A DNA stretch of 64,000 bases from Sedimentimonas flavescens (lineage in GTDB: Bacteria; Pseudomonadota; Alphaproteobacteria; Rhodobacterales; Rhodobacteraceae), in assembly GCF_019264375.1 (NCBI RefSeq), contig NZ_JAHVAI010000003.1:62001-126000 (forward strand), given 5' to 3'. The translations under genes and the position numbers were made by a program. The notes beneath the pieces are model-generated. The model ran no database searches. It was not told where the DNA came from and worked only from the letters and a program-made list of their open reading frames with translations. Shown here one piece after another: positions 33,456 through 42,619 of this stretch (position 1 is the first letter of the stretch; each line of letters begins with the position of its first letter).

Positions 33456-36073
33456 AACTCCGGTCCCTGACACTCGTAAATGTGCGCAAGTTCGGTGGGA
33501 AATCCGTGTCTATCGAGGGGTTCGGCGACGGGGTCAGCGTGATCTCCGAAGCGAACGAATTTGGCAAATCCACCTTCTTCGACGCGCTCCACGCGCTGTT
33601 CTTCGAGAAATACAGCACCACGGTCAAATCTGTGAAATCGCTGCGCCCGCATGCGGGCGGGGGCGTCAAGGTCGCTGCGCAGGTCGAGATTGGAGGCGCT
33701 CGGTTCGATGTCGAAAAGCGGTTTCTCGCAAGAGCCGGCGCCAGCGTGACCGAGACGGCGACGGGGCGCGTTATCGCGCGAGACGACGAGGCGGAGGCAT
33801 GGGTTGCCGGACATCTAAGTGACGCCAACAGAGGCCCGGCAGGGCTTTTGTGGGTGCGTCAGGGCGTGCTCGGACTTGAACCTGCCGACAGTAAACCTGC
33901 TGATCGAGAAAAACTGGCCGAGGTGCGTCGGGACCTGCTCAGCTCAGTCGCGGGCGAGATTGACCAGGTCACCGGCGGCCGCACCATGGACCGCATCCTG
34001 AGGCGCTGCGAGGAAGACCTCGGAGTGTTTGCGTCTGTCAAGACCCTGAGCCCACGGGGGCCATGGAAGGAGGCGCGTGATCTGGAAGCCGATCTGAGTG
34101 CCGAGCTCTCTGATCTGGACCAAAAGGTATCTGAGCTTCGCGATGCTTTGGAGGCCCGTCGCAAGATCGACGACGAACTTGCCCGGTTGACTGATCCGGC
34201 GGAAACAGACCGCCGGCGATGCGATCTCGACGCAGCCACACAGAACTTGCAGACGGCTGAAGCGCACTCCCGGACCTGCGAAGTGGCTGAGAGCGCCCTC
34301 TCGATGGCGAGGCTTGTCCTGAGGGAAGCTACCAGACGGTCGGACACCCGCCGTGAGGCGGTGGAACAGGCCCGGATCGCTGAAGCCAAAGTGCAGAAAA
34401 CTCAAGAAACCCTTGATCTGTCAAAAGCCGCGCGGGAGGCGGCTCAGGCATCTGAAGGCGAGGCGAGAAACGCCTTGGACAAACTGGTCGCGGCGACGCT
34501 GGACTTGCGCGATGAGCTGCGGCTTGCCGAGCGGCAGGCGGCGGCGCACGAGGCCGAAAATAATCTCGAGCGGCTCATGAGAGTCCATGGTGAGGCTCAG
34601 AAACATCTCCAGGCCATGTCCGAGGCCAGGGCCCGCCTTTCCGACAACAGGGTGACACCGGAGCTGGCCGACACCGTAGATGCCGCTCAACGATTGACCG
34701 ACCGGCTCACCGCGCAGATCGCCGCGCGCCGAGTCTCGGTGACGATTGATTATGTCGGGGCGCGCAGGGTCACCAAGGATGGGGGCGAGGTTCCCGACGG
34801 GGTTCCGGTCGCACTCGCGAACGCTGACGTGCTGATGGTGCCCGGGATCGGCACGCTTCGCTTTGCGCTCCCGGATGCAGGCACAGATGATCTTTCCGCT
34901 CAGTTGGCTGATGCCGAGCGGACTTTGGCAGGCCGGTTGGCGGACTGCGCGGTCTCGGCTGTGGCTCAGGTTCATGAACGGCTCGCTGAACGCAGGCGGG
35001 ACGAAGCCGTGATCGACCTCGCCTTGAATTCGCTCAAGGTTCTCGCGCCCGATGGGACGGAGGTGCTGGACATCGCCATTGCAAAGGCGCGTGGAAAAAT
35101 TGCCGATGCCCCGGAAGGCGACGTGCGGGAGGCTGAAGAGGTCTCGACCGAATTCGAAGCTGCAATCGAGGCGGAGCAGGCGGGGCGGCAGGCCTGGGAG
35201 CAGGCGCGCGAGCGCGTGACCGAGGCGCGGATCGAAGCCGAGGGCGCCGAGGCGAAGATGCAGGCGGCCTGGGACGAAGCGAAACGGACCAAGGCAGCGC
35301 TTGACCGCCTCGAGGACGAAGCCGAGCTCGAGAGCAATCTCGCCGAAGCCCGATTGGACGAGGAGGCCAAGTCAGCAGCACTGAACGACCTGACGCAGGA
35401 CGCGCCCGATCTCGAAACGGCTCAGGCCAATCTGCATCGCGCCAAGACCGCTTTCGACAACGCGCGCAGTCGACTGAGCACTCTGCGTGAAGGCCGCGCG
35501 ACCTTGACTGGCCAGATCAACACCCACGCGGATGGAGGCATTGAAGAGCGCCGTGCTGAAGTCGCCGAACTGCTCGAGGAGGCGACGAAGCGCGCGGCCC
35601 GCTATGCCTTCGAGGTCGCGGCCCTCGTGCGGCTTCGCGATGACTTGCAGGCCGCGCGCGATCAGGCCCGCGAGTTCTATTTCAAGCCGATCCAGACCGA
35701 GCTCGCGCCGCTCCTGCGTATCCTCCACGATGACGCGCAGATCGAATGGGAGAGCGATCAAATTCTTCCCGGGGCTTTGCAGCGGGGTGGCGACGTCGAA
35801 GACTTCGAAACCCTTTCCGGCGGCACTCAAGAGCAGATCGCGATTCTCACCCGTCTGGCTTTTGCCCGGCTCTTGGCGAGGCGCGGCGAGCATGTCCCGA
35901 TCATACTTGATGACGCGCTGGTCTATTCTGATGATGATCGGATCGTGAAAATGTTCACCGCGCTCAATCGGGTCGCAGCCAACCAGCAGATCATTGTGTT
36001 TTCGTGTCGGCAGTTGGCCTTTGCGGGTCTGGGCGGTGAGCGGCCCAGAATTTCGGAAGTGTCAATGGCGTAA
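33452..36073 (+). CDS. SbcC/YhaN/Rad50-like AAA ATPase
   Basis: An 873-residue SMC-like ATPase. N-terminal Walker A in the YhaN style (ANEFGKSTF, Gly38-Lys39-Ser40), a long alanine/glutamate-rich coiled coil at about 200-780 interrupted by a globular segment around 430-500 (TIDYVGARRVTKDGG), then the ABC signature LSGGTQEQIAI at Leu788 and Walker B LDDALVYSDDDR at Asp820-821. No zinc-hook CxxC is visible at the coiled-coil apex, as in YhaN rather than Rad50. It should work with the SbcD-like nuclease encoded just upstream. Confidence 0.9.
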   Translation: MKLRSLTLVNVRKFGGKSVSIEGFGDGVSVISEANEFGKSTFFDALHALFFEKYSTTVKSVKSLRPHAGGGVKVAAQVEIGGARFDVEKRFLARAGASVTETATGRVIARDDEAEAWVAGHLSDANRGPAGLLWVRQGVLGLEPADSKPADREKLAEVRRDLLSSVAGEIDQVTGGRTMDRILRRCEEDLGVFASVKTLSPRGPWKEARDLEADLSAELSDLDQKVSELRDALEARRKIDDELARLTDPAETDRRRCDLDAATQNLQTAEAHSRTCEVAESALSMARLVLREATRRSDTRREAVEQARIAEAKVQKTQETLDLSKAAREAAQASEGEARNALDKLVAATLDLRDELRLAERQAAAHEAENNLERLMRVHGEAQKHLQAMSEARARLSDNRVTPELADTVDAAQRLTDRLTAQIAARRVSVTIDYVGARRVTKDGGEVPDGVPVALANADVLMVPGIGTLRFALPDAGTDDLSAQLADAERTLAGRLADCAVSAVAQVHERLAERRRDEAVIDLALNSLKVLAPDGTEVLDIAIAKARGKIADAPEGDVREAEEVSTEFEAAIEAEQAGRQAWEQARERVTEARIEAEGAEAKMQAAWDEAKRTKAALDRLEDEAELESNLAEARLDEEAKSAALNDLTQDAPDLETAQANLHRAKTAFDNARSRLSTLREGRATLTGQINTHADGGIEERRAEVAELLEEATKRAARYAFEVAALVRLRDDLQAARDQAREFYFKPIQTELAPLLRILHDDAQIEWESDQILPGALQRGGDVEDFETLSGGTQEQIAILTRLAFARLLARRGEHVPIILDDALVYSDDDRIVKMFTALNRVAANQQIIVFSCRQLAFAGLGGERPRISEVSMA

Positions 36074-36188
36074 TGAGCTCTTGAACTTAGAGCGACGTGT
36101 TCGCTCTGGTTCGGCAGGCGCGAGTTGAAATGAGTCTTTTGCGGTGCATGCAACGCGCACGGCAGTCAATACCTTGAGGAAACGTAAA

Positions 36189-39100
36189 ATGCCAGATCAA
36201 GCGTCGGACGCGATCATTGTGCGAAGAGGTGATCGGGTTGGATCCGGTGAGGTAGCATCAATGTCTCCCCGTGCCTTCGTCGAAACACTGGCCTCAAACA
36301 AAATCAAAGGTTTCCTGGGGACCATCGACGCAGACGGCACCTATTTGACCGAAATGGCCAAGAGCTTGACCGCGCAAACGACGAACGTGGCAACAGATTA
36401 CCGCGACCGTTTTCTGGTCGAGCTTATTCAAAACGCATACGACGCGCAGCCCGCCGGACAGAGTGACGGTCGGATTAACGTTACGCTTGATCTCAGGGCG
36501 GGCGAACACGGGGCTCTCTACATCGCTAACACGGGCCTGCCCTTTACGTCTCACAACGTAAAGTCGCTTTCCGACATCGCTTTGTCGGCTAAGTTCGTCG
36601 GTCAATCTATAGGCAACAAGGGCCTCGGATTTCGTAGCGTCATTCAAATCACCGATGATCCACAGATATTTTCTCAGAATATGGACCGGGTTGCTCGTGA
36701 CCGTTTTCAGGGCTTTTGCTTTAGGTTCGCCGCGCAGAGGGACTTTGACACGCTGATCGAGAACCCCATCCATCGAACCCTCGCCAAGAAGGATTTGCCC
36801 AAATTCAACATTCCGGTCTGGTTGGAGGAGCAGGACCAAGTGGTTTGCGAGTTTGCGCGGCAGGGGATGTCTACTGTGATTGTCTTGCCATTCCGGGACG
36901 CCTCCGCGACAGACGCTACGCTTCGGAAAGTCGAAGAGCTTGAGGCACAGGACGTTCCTATGCATCTCTTCCTCGACCGGATGTCGGAACTTAAGGTGCG
37001 CGTCATTTCCGATGCCGGTGAGCTCATGAAGAGTTTTTCGTTCTCACGCTCCGAAGAACGGCACGAGTTGCTCGGTCTTACGTTTTCGCGTGTCGCGTTG
37101 GGGGCGAGCGGCAATTATTTAGTGGCCCGTAAAGATGTGAGCGAAGAACGGATGAAAGCCACAATTGCGAAAGCGGTTGAGGTTAATGAGTTGGATACCT
37201 ACTGGAATGAGTGGCGCGGAGCAGGGGATGTCGCCGTGGCTGTTCGTCTCGATGCACCTCATCCGGCGTCCCGTATCTATACCTATCTCCCGATGGGGGA
37301 ACAGGCCGAAGCCCCGTTCTCCGGTTTTTTGCAGGGCAGTTTTTTTCCGTCTTCAAACCGGAAAAATCTCGACGCCGAGCATCTTCTCAACGCGTTGATC
37401 CTGGAGAATGCGAGGATTTTGGTCGCCGACAGTATCTGGCACCTTGTTGGTGCATCTGGTGCAGATCTTCCTGTTTCGTTGAGCGACACAGAAGCAGCCA
37501 CCGTGGTGGCAGAGCTGATGTCGTGGCGTGCCGTAAGCAGCCTCAAAACCAAAACGGATCTCTGTGAGGCAATGGCTGAGGTTCTGGTTGCCCGCTTTGA
37601 CTGCAAGAAACTGGATCAGGCTATCATCGTGCCTTGCGTTGAAATGGTCGATGGGGAGCGTCGACTTGTTTGGAAGACGCCGGAACATGCGCGAAACTGG
37701 CCCTCAGGGCTATCGGTCTTCGGAGACGCGGCGGTGGCTGAAAGGGCGCGGGAAATGCATCTGTGGCCTATTTGGCCGATGTCCGAAGCGCTAAGGGCGA
37801 GATTGAGTGAATTCCTTGGTCAGGGTTGCGAGGCCTATCGCGAAACGCCAAGCGGCGAAGAGCGTGCTCGCCTGGTCGAAATTGTCGCTAAATGTCTTTC
37901 GTCGTCTTCGCCAAAGAGCACGACGAAATGGACGGACTACTTCTCAGAATTGCCGGTATTCATGGAAACCTCAGCGAAGAGCCTCGAGGGATTGCGGGTT
38001 CTGGTCGGGGAGGATGGCACGCTCTGTCGCGCGATGTCTCATGCGCCGAATTCGGTGCCGGGGAAAAGAGATAATAAGCGCCGTCGCAGAAAGGAAATCG
38101 CGGTCTTTTCACCTCCCGATCGACGGCGACTTGGCGAAGCGGATGACCTTGAGATTGAACCTCCAGCCAGGCTGAGAGAGCGTTTCGACTTTTTGTGGAG
38201 CGAGCTGTCATGGCACGATGATCTTTCGAAAACCCGTCAGTTCCTACAAGACAACAGTCTCGTGGAAGAATTTGACCGGGAGGCCATCTTCAGGCGCCTT
38301 GATCAGATGTTGCGAGATGAGGGCAACAAGGAGGTTCTCCGAGGGGGGCTGCGCTGGGCCTTCGAATTATGGCGACAAGCGCGCTCATCTCCCCGGCCGT
38401 TTCGGATGCAACCAACGTTTCGGTTTCGTGTGCCTGTCCAAAATGGAGACTACGTTGACGCGAAAGAAGTGATCTTCTCGGCGAGCTGGCCGGAAGAGAC
38501 GTTGGGGTCGCTGCTCGAGGGATTTCTCGATGTCGCACCAGACGCTCTGGACGAAATCAAAGGCGTTCGCCGACAGCTATTGGCAGAAACGAAACACCAT
38601 GCCTTTCTTAACAGGCATATTGAGGATTGGGTCGCTTTTCTCTCTGAACTCGGTGTTCGCCGAGGGCTTCACCCAATTCGAAGGACTTCCCGCAAGGCTT
38701 TGTTCAGAGCGGGTGAGATCCAAGATTTTTCGTTTGTCGAGCATTATGGGGTGATGCCTGCTTTCGGCAGCTTCTGGCGAAGCTATGTCCTAAGCGAGGA
38801 TCAAAATGCCCTCAGTTTACAACATACGACGAATTACCTAATTTCCGAGCCTTTGTTATGGTTCCCCTGCCAAGGCGACTTTGAGGCATTCAGCCCGGCT
38901 TGCCTGCAAAAGTATGCGATGCTCGTCTTGAAATGGTTGGAAGCGAAGCCCGATTTCCCTTCGCATGTAGAGGTTCATCATCAGCATTACACCTATGCTG
39001 ATACCAGACATTGGCCTATGCCGCTTACCGCGTTCCTCCGAGCTGCGCCCTGGCTGCCGATGGAAGGGGGAAAGGCGTCTGAAGATGCAATAGCGTCGAC

Positions 39101-41750
39101 CCTTACTTCAGACATCTGGCTCGGCGATATCGACAAAGAGCTCTTTTTGCCGTTCCTGCCGCGCCCGAGGATAGAAATTAGGCGGTTGATCGAGCGAAGT
39201 GGGGCTCAACTCCTCCTGAGCCTGCGAAACCAAGCCGGGTTTAATCAGATAGGTAAAGACAATACGTTGGCGGATCAGCTCGCCATGCTGTCCAATTGTT
39301 TTGTCGCCGGAGAGTTCGATCCATTCTATCGGCAACGCTTGTTTAACCTGTATTCAGAGACTTGGCGTCGGTTTCTCAAGAACGTAGCCGCTTCTGGCCG
39401 GGCGGCGGAAGGCATTCGAAGGCCGACGGAGGTTTTGGTGCAGCGTGGCCAGCAGGTGGAAGCGGTCAATCTTCATGATCAGGACGACGAGAATCTGAAA
39501 GATCCTGTCTATATTTGCGATACGGGTCGACTTGGCGATCTCGATCTCTTGATGGCAAGCGGTCAGCTTTTCTTCAATTTGCCGGACTTTGACGGTGAGA
39601 CGACAGGGGAAATGTTCGAGGCCCTATACGGAAATCGTGTCCGCCGGGTTTCGAAAGTCGAATACACGCTTCAGGCTGACCACAGAGAAATCGCGGACGT
39701 GACCGGTGAGCCGATCAGAAACCTGGTGCCGGAGCTGCGGGCAATGATTGCGGTCGCCATTGAGGCATTGAAGGGCACCGAAGCACAGAGGCTGCCGTCG
39801 AACCGCTTGGAGGTGCTACGAAATCTCGATCTGATCATGCTCGCGCAAGCCAAAACCGTCCGCTTCTTTATCGACGGGATTAGCATTGCTATCGAGGATC
39901 TGAACCGAAAATCGTTCAGTTTCACACGCAACGATGGCAAAACCTTGATCTTGCTCAACGCGACAGGTGAATTGAATTGGGAGATCCTGGACGGTTGCAT
40001 TCTTCAGATCTGTGAGGCTCTGGGGCATGTCAGCCTTGCTTCGCATCTTCGATTGCTCGTATCTAAGCGCGGTTCGCGCGACCTTGGCGCGCCGGGCGAG
40101 AGTATTCAGGATCAAGTCTCTGCGATGGCCGATACTTTGTTCTTGTCGCAAATTGAAAAGCGCGCTGCGCTCGCTACTCTTAGCGAAGGGTTGGAAACAC
40201 GCGTGCCTCTCCTGCGCGCGGTTATACATTACGCTGCGGGATCGGATGCCCTTCATAAATTTGATGATCAGTTCGAGGCATTGGACAATGATCCAAGATG
40301 CCTCCGGACACTTTGGGAAGATCTGTTGAAGGATACCCCACTAAGCCCGGACATGTTGGACGAGGTGATACGAGATGGTCACTCAGCACGGAACTTCAGG
40401 GAGATCCTCGGGTTAGAGTTTGCAGATTTCAACAAAAGCATGTTTGCCGTCGGGGAGGAAATGGATCTCTATCCCGAGCAGCATCGCCGGGCCTTGGACG
40501 CATTTGTGCGCGAGAACGCCCTCAGAATCACGCAATGCATCTTGTTTTCAGCGCGCACCTCACTGGAGGCAATTAAGGCGTTTGCGGGTTATGGCGACCT
40601 ACGGTCAGCCATTTATGAAATCGAGCCGGACGGGTCGTGGCTGGAGTTATACGAAGTGCCGCCCGAGGACCTGCTTAGAGGCCGCGTCAATGCGTGGCTT
40701 CAAGAAAACGGCGCGCTTGTCATGGATGATGACTTGGCGAACCCAAACGAGTTGACGGATGTTCGCTTCCACAACGGGACGCTTTTTCTGAACTTCTTTA
40801 AGAAAGCCGAGCCGATTGTGCGAGCGTGGTGTGCCAAGATGGGCGCACTTAATCGGGGAGGCCATTTCACGCAGCAGAATTCGGCTGACGCCGTTCGTAA
40901 GATGTTAGATCAAGTCGGCGCCCTCGACTTCAAGAAGCTCGACGAGGACATGCTCGTGCGTTGGTGCATTGAGATCGGCGTGTGGCCAGACGGCATGAAA
41001 GCATCCTTGAAGCTCGATGAGCTTGGGCTCTCCGACGATGACCTGAAGCAAGAAGAAGTCGAGGCGCGCAAGGTCAGCGAAGAGCGAAAGCGCGCTGCGC
41101 GCTCAGTGCCATTTAATGGTCGCATGATCGATCCCGAAGGCGGCGTGGACTTTGGAGTCTTGACCGAAGAAATCCGCGCGTCGCTGCCCAAAGGCGAGAT
41201 TTCTCGTTCTCTGAGTTTTCAGGCTTCTCTGGCGGCGACTGAGGACGATGATCATCGGCCGATCGGATCAAAGAAGAGCAGGAAAAAGCATGGCTCAGGG
41301 GGACTTCCGCGGAGCCCGGCCGAAAAGACTGAGTTTATTGGGCGGATAGGTGAAATCGTCGTGTATTCTTGGCTGAAGAATATCTTGAAAGGTCAAGATG
41401 TCGATGCAGCTTGGAAGTCGAGAAACGGCGGCTACATCACTGGTCGAGATGGCGATGACGGACTTGGATATGACTTCGAGGTATCATACGACAAGCAAAC
41501 TTGGCGTATCGAAGTCAAAGCCAGTCTGAACGATCCTCAGGCATTTGAGCTTGGCGAGACGGAGGTCGCTGCGGCGAGGGAAGCGGCAAAGGGTAGGAGC
41601 GGTGTCCGATACAAAATCGCCTACGTCAGCAATGTGTCGGATCCCAAAGAAACCCGAATTGAGCTTCTCCCAAACCCGATGACCGACGAGGGGGCTTCCT
41701 GTTTGAAGATGCGAGGCGAAGGAATTCGTTACAGTTTCAAGCGGCTGTGA
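36189..41750 (+). CDS. Giant sacsin-like HSP90-type ATPase with C-terminal nuclease-like (DUF3883) domain
   Basis: An 1853-residue protein. An N-terminal GHKL/HSP90-like ATP site shows the N-box LVELIQNAYDAQ (Glu78, Asn82) and glycine motif IGNKGLGFRSV (Gly142-147), as in sacsin repeats. A very long middle region (about 350-1680) has no domain I recognise. The C-terminus (about 1720-1853) is a DUF3883-like PD-(D/E)XK fold, with IGRIGEIVVYSWL, Asp1762 (GYDFEV) and Glu1775-x-Lys1777 (RIEVKAS). The ATG at 36189 follows GAGGAA. It starts 115 bases after the ATPase gene on the same strand, so it may belong to the same system or a joined unit. Codon use seems more AT-rich than its neighbours. Confidence 0.85.
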   Translation: MPDQASDAIIVRRGDRVGSGEVASMSPRAFVETLASNKIKGFLGTIDADGTYLTEMAKSLTAQTTNVATDYRDRFLVELIQNAYDAQPAGQSDGRINVTLDLRAGEHGALYIANTGLPFTSHNVKSLSDIALSAKFVGQSIGNKGLGFRSVIQITDDPQIFSQNMDRVARDRFQGFCFRFAAQRDFDTLIENPIHRTLAKKDLPKFNIPVWLEEQDQVVCEFARQGMSTVIVLPFRDASATDATLRKVEELEAQDVPMHLFLDRMSELKVRVISDAGELMKSFSFSRSEERHELLGLTFSRVALGASGNYLVARKDVSEERMKATIAKAVEVNELDTYWNEWRGAGDVAVAVRLDAPHPASRIYTYLPMGEQAEAPFSGFLQGSFFPSSNRKNLDAEHLLNALILENARILVADSIWHLVGASGADLPVSLSDTEAATVVAELMSWRAVSSLKTKTDLCEAMAEVLVARFDCKKLDQAIIVPCVEMVDGERRLVWKTPEHARNWPSGLSVFGDAAVAERAREMHLWPIWPMSEALRARLSEFLGQGCEAYRETPSGEERARLVEIVAKCLSSSSPKSTTKWTDYFSELPVFMETSAKSLEGLRVLVGEDGTLCRAMSHAPNSVPGKRDNKRRRRKEIAVFSPPDRRRLGEADDLEIEPPARLRERFDFLWSELSWHDDLSKTRQFLQDNSLVEEFDREAIFRRLDQMLRDEGNKEVLRGGLRWAFELWRQARSSPRPFRMQPTFRFRVPVQNGDYVDAKEVIFSASWPEETLGSLLEGFLDVAPDALDEIKGVRRQLLAETKHHAFLNRHIEDWVAFLSELGVRRGLHPIRRTSRKALFRAGEIQDFSFVEHYGVMPAFGSFWRSYVLSEDQNALSLQHTTNYLISEPLLWFPCQGDFEAFSPACLQKYAMLVLKWLEAKPDFPSHVEVHHQHYTYADTRHWPMPLTAFLRAAPWLPMEGGKASEDAIASTLTSDIWLGDIDKELFLPFLPRPRIEIRRLIERSGAQLLLSLRNQAGFNQIGKDNTLADQLAMLSNCFVAGEFDPFYRQRLFNLYSETWRRFLKNVAASGRAAEGIRRPTEVLVQRGQQVEAVNLHDQDDENLKDPVYICDTGRLGDLDLLMASGQLFFNLPDFDGETTGEMFEALYGNRVRRVSKVEYTLQADHREIADVTGEPIRNLVPELRAMIAVAIEALKGTEAQRLPSNRLEVLRNLDLIMLAQAKTVRFFIDGISIAIEDLNRKSFSFTRNDGKTLILLNATGELNWEILDGCILQICEALGHVSLASHLRLLVSKRGSRDLGAPGESIQDQVSAMADTLFLSQIEKRAALATLSEGLETRVPLLRAVIHYAAGSDALHKFDDQFEALDNDPRCLRTLWEDLLKDTPLSPDMLDEVIRDGHSARNFREILGLEFADFNKSMFAVGEEMDLYPEQHRRALDAFVRENALRITQCILFSARTSLEAIKAFAGYGDLRSAIYEIEPDGSWLELYEVPPEDLLRGRVNAWLQENGALVMDDDLANPNELTDVRFHNGTLFLNFFKKAEPIVRAWCAKMGALNRGGHFTQQNSADAVRKMLDQVGALDFKKLDEDMLVRWCIEIGVWPDGMKASLKLDELGLSDDDLKQEEVEARKVSEERKRAARSVPFNGRMIDPEGGVDFGVLTEEIRASLPKGEISRSLSFQASLAATEDDDHRPIGSKKSRKKHGSGGLPRSPAEKTEFIGRIGEIVVYSWLKNILKGQDVDAAWKSRNGGYITGRDGDDGLGYDFEVSYDKQTWRIEVKASLNDPQAFELGETEVAAAREAAKGRSGVRYKIAYVSNVSDPKETRIELLPNPMTDEGASCLKMRGEGIRYSFKRL

Positions 41751-42012
41751 GTGAACAGGTGTAAATCACTGACCACCCTTGGATTTTCCGGAGGCGAATT
41801 GCGCTTAGTTGCGCGGCGATGTTACTTTTCAGTGTCGCGTAGAATTGACGAACATGCCCCGCGTCGCTGAAAGGTGCCCGCGTCTCGCCTCATGGTGAAC
41901 TGCCTGACGCAGTCGTGAGGGGGGAGGCCATGACTGGCGCGGTCTGTTGGGGGCGGAAATGCGGTCAGGCGAGTTCAACCGTTGGTTCTGACAGGCAAAA
42001 CGAAGCTTGGTC

Positions 42013-42366
42013 TCATGCTCCGGGGTCAACCTCCGCACGGACGATATTGCCGGCGGCATCAATGCCGACTCCACGTCCGAGAGACCGGCGCTGAGTAAAG
42101 AAGGCATGCTCGACGGCCGAGACTTCGCCCATTTTTTTGGTGAAGCTGTCGAGCCAGACACATTCTTCTTCGCCCAGATCTGTCGTGTCGAGCCTGCCTT
42201 CGAGTGCTGCGGTAATCCTGGCAAAATTGAAGGAGTCCGAGCTCTCGGCTGCCCTGCCGATCTTGATCCAATGCGTGATCTGTGCGGCAACTGACCGGCT
42301 ATTAAGTTCGGCTTCGCGCCGGACCAGAGCCATAATGTCATCAGGAAGTTTGACAGATTGAGCCAT
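42013..42366 (-). CDS. ParD-like antitoxin family protein
   Basis: A 117-residue protein whose N-terminus (MAQSVKLPDDIMALVRREAE, then RSVAAQITHWIKIG) is a ribbon-helix-helix of the ParD-like type, about residues 5-50. Such proteins are found as antitoxins or stand-alone regulators. A strong AGGAGGGG lies before the ATG at 42366. No toxin-sized gene follows on the same strand: 41751-42012 holds no supported frame, so it appears to be an orphan. Confidence 0.75.
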   Translation of the reverse strand: MAQSVKLPDDIMALVRREAELNSRSVAAQITHWIKIGRAAESSDSFNFARITAALEGRLDTTDLGEEECVWLDSFTKKMGEVSAVEHAFFTQRRSLGRGVGIDAAGNIVRAEVDPGA

Positions 42367-42619
42367 GTTCCCCTCCTGTTCCAGCTTGAGGCTGGCAAGA
42401 TGGCACACTTAAGTCAAGTTCAGAACATAAACGCTCAAGCTTTGAGTTTTGTCAGGCATCGACAGGAAGTCCATAACTTCCTTTCAAAATTTCTGAAAAG
42501 ACCTGCAAGAATCATGGCGTTCTTTGTGTGACGACAAACGCCCAGGCGTCTTTGACCATCGCGCTGTGTGCGTCAGTGAGGCCGTCTTCGCAGATCAATC
42601 TCTTAATGTGTGGTGCACC

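Noticed and set aside
32343-36073. Reading the SbcD/SbcC-like pair as housekeeping SbcCD
   Set aside because: Overlaps with the nuclease/helicase and small gene, the YhaN-style P-loop and the island setting argue for a dedicated accessory system.
41829-42398. 189-codon minus-strand frame
   Set aside because: Overlaps the ParD-like gene in another frame; composition is that of a shadow, and the ParD-like frame has the ribosome site and a recognised fold.
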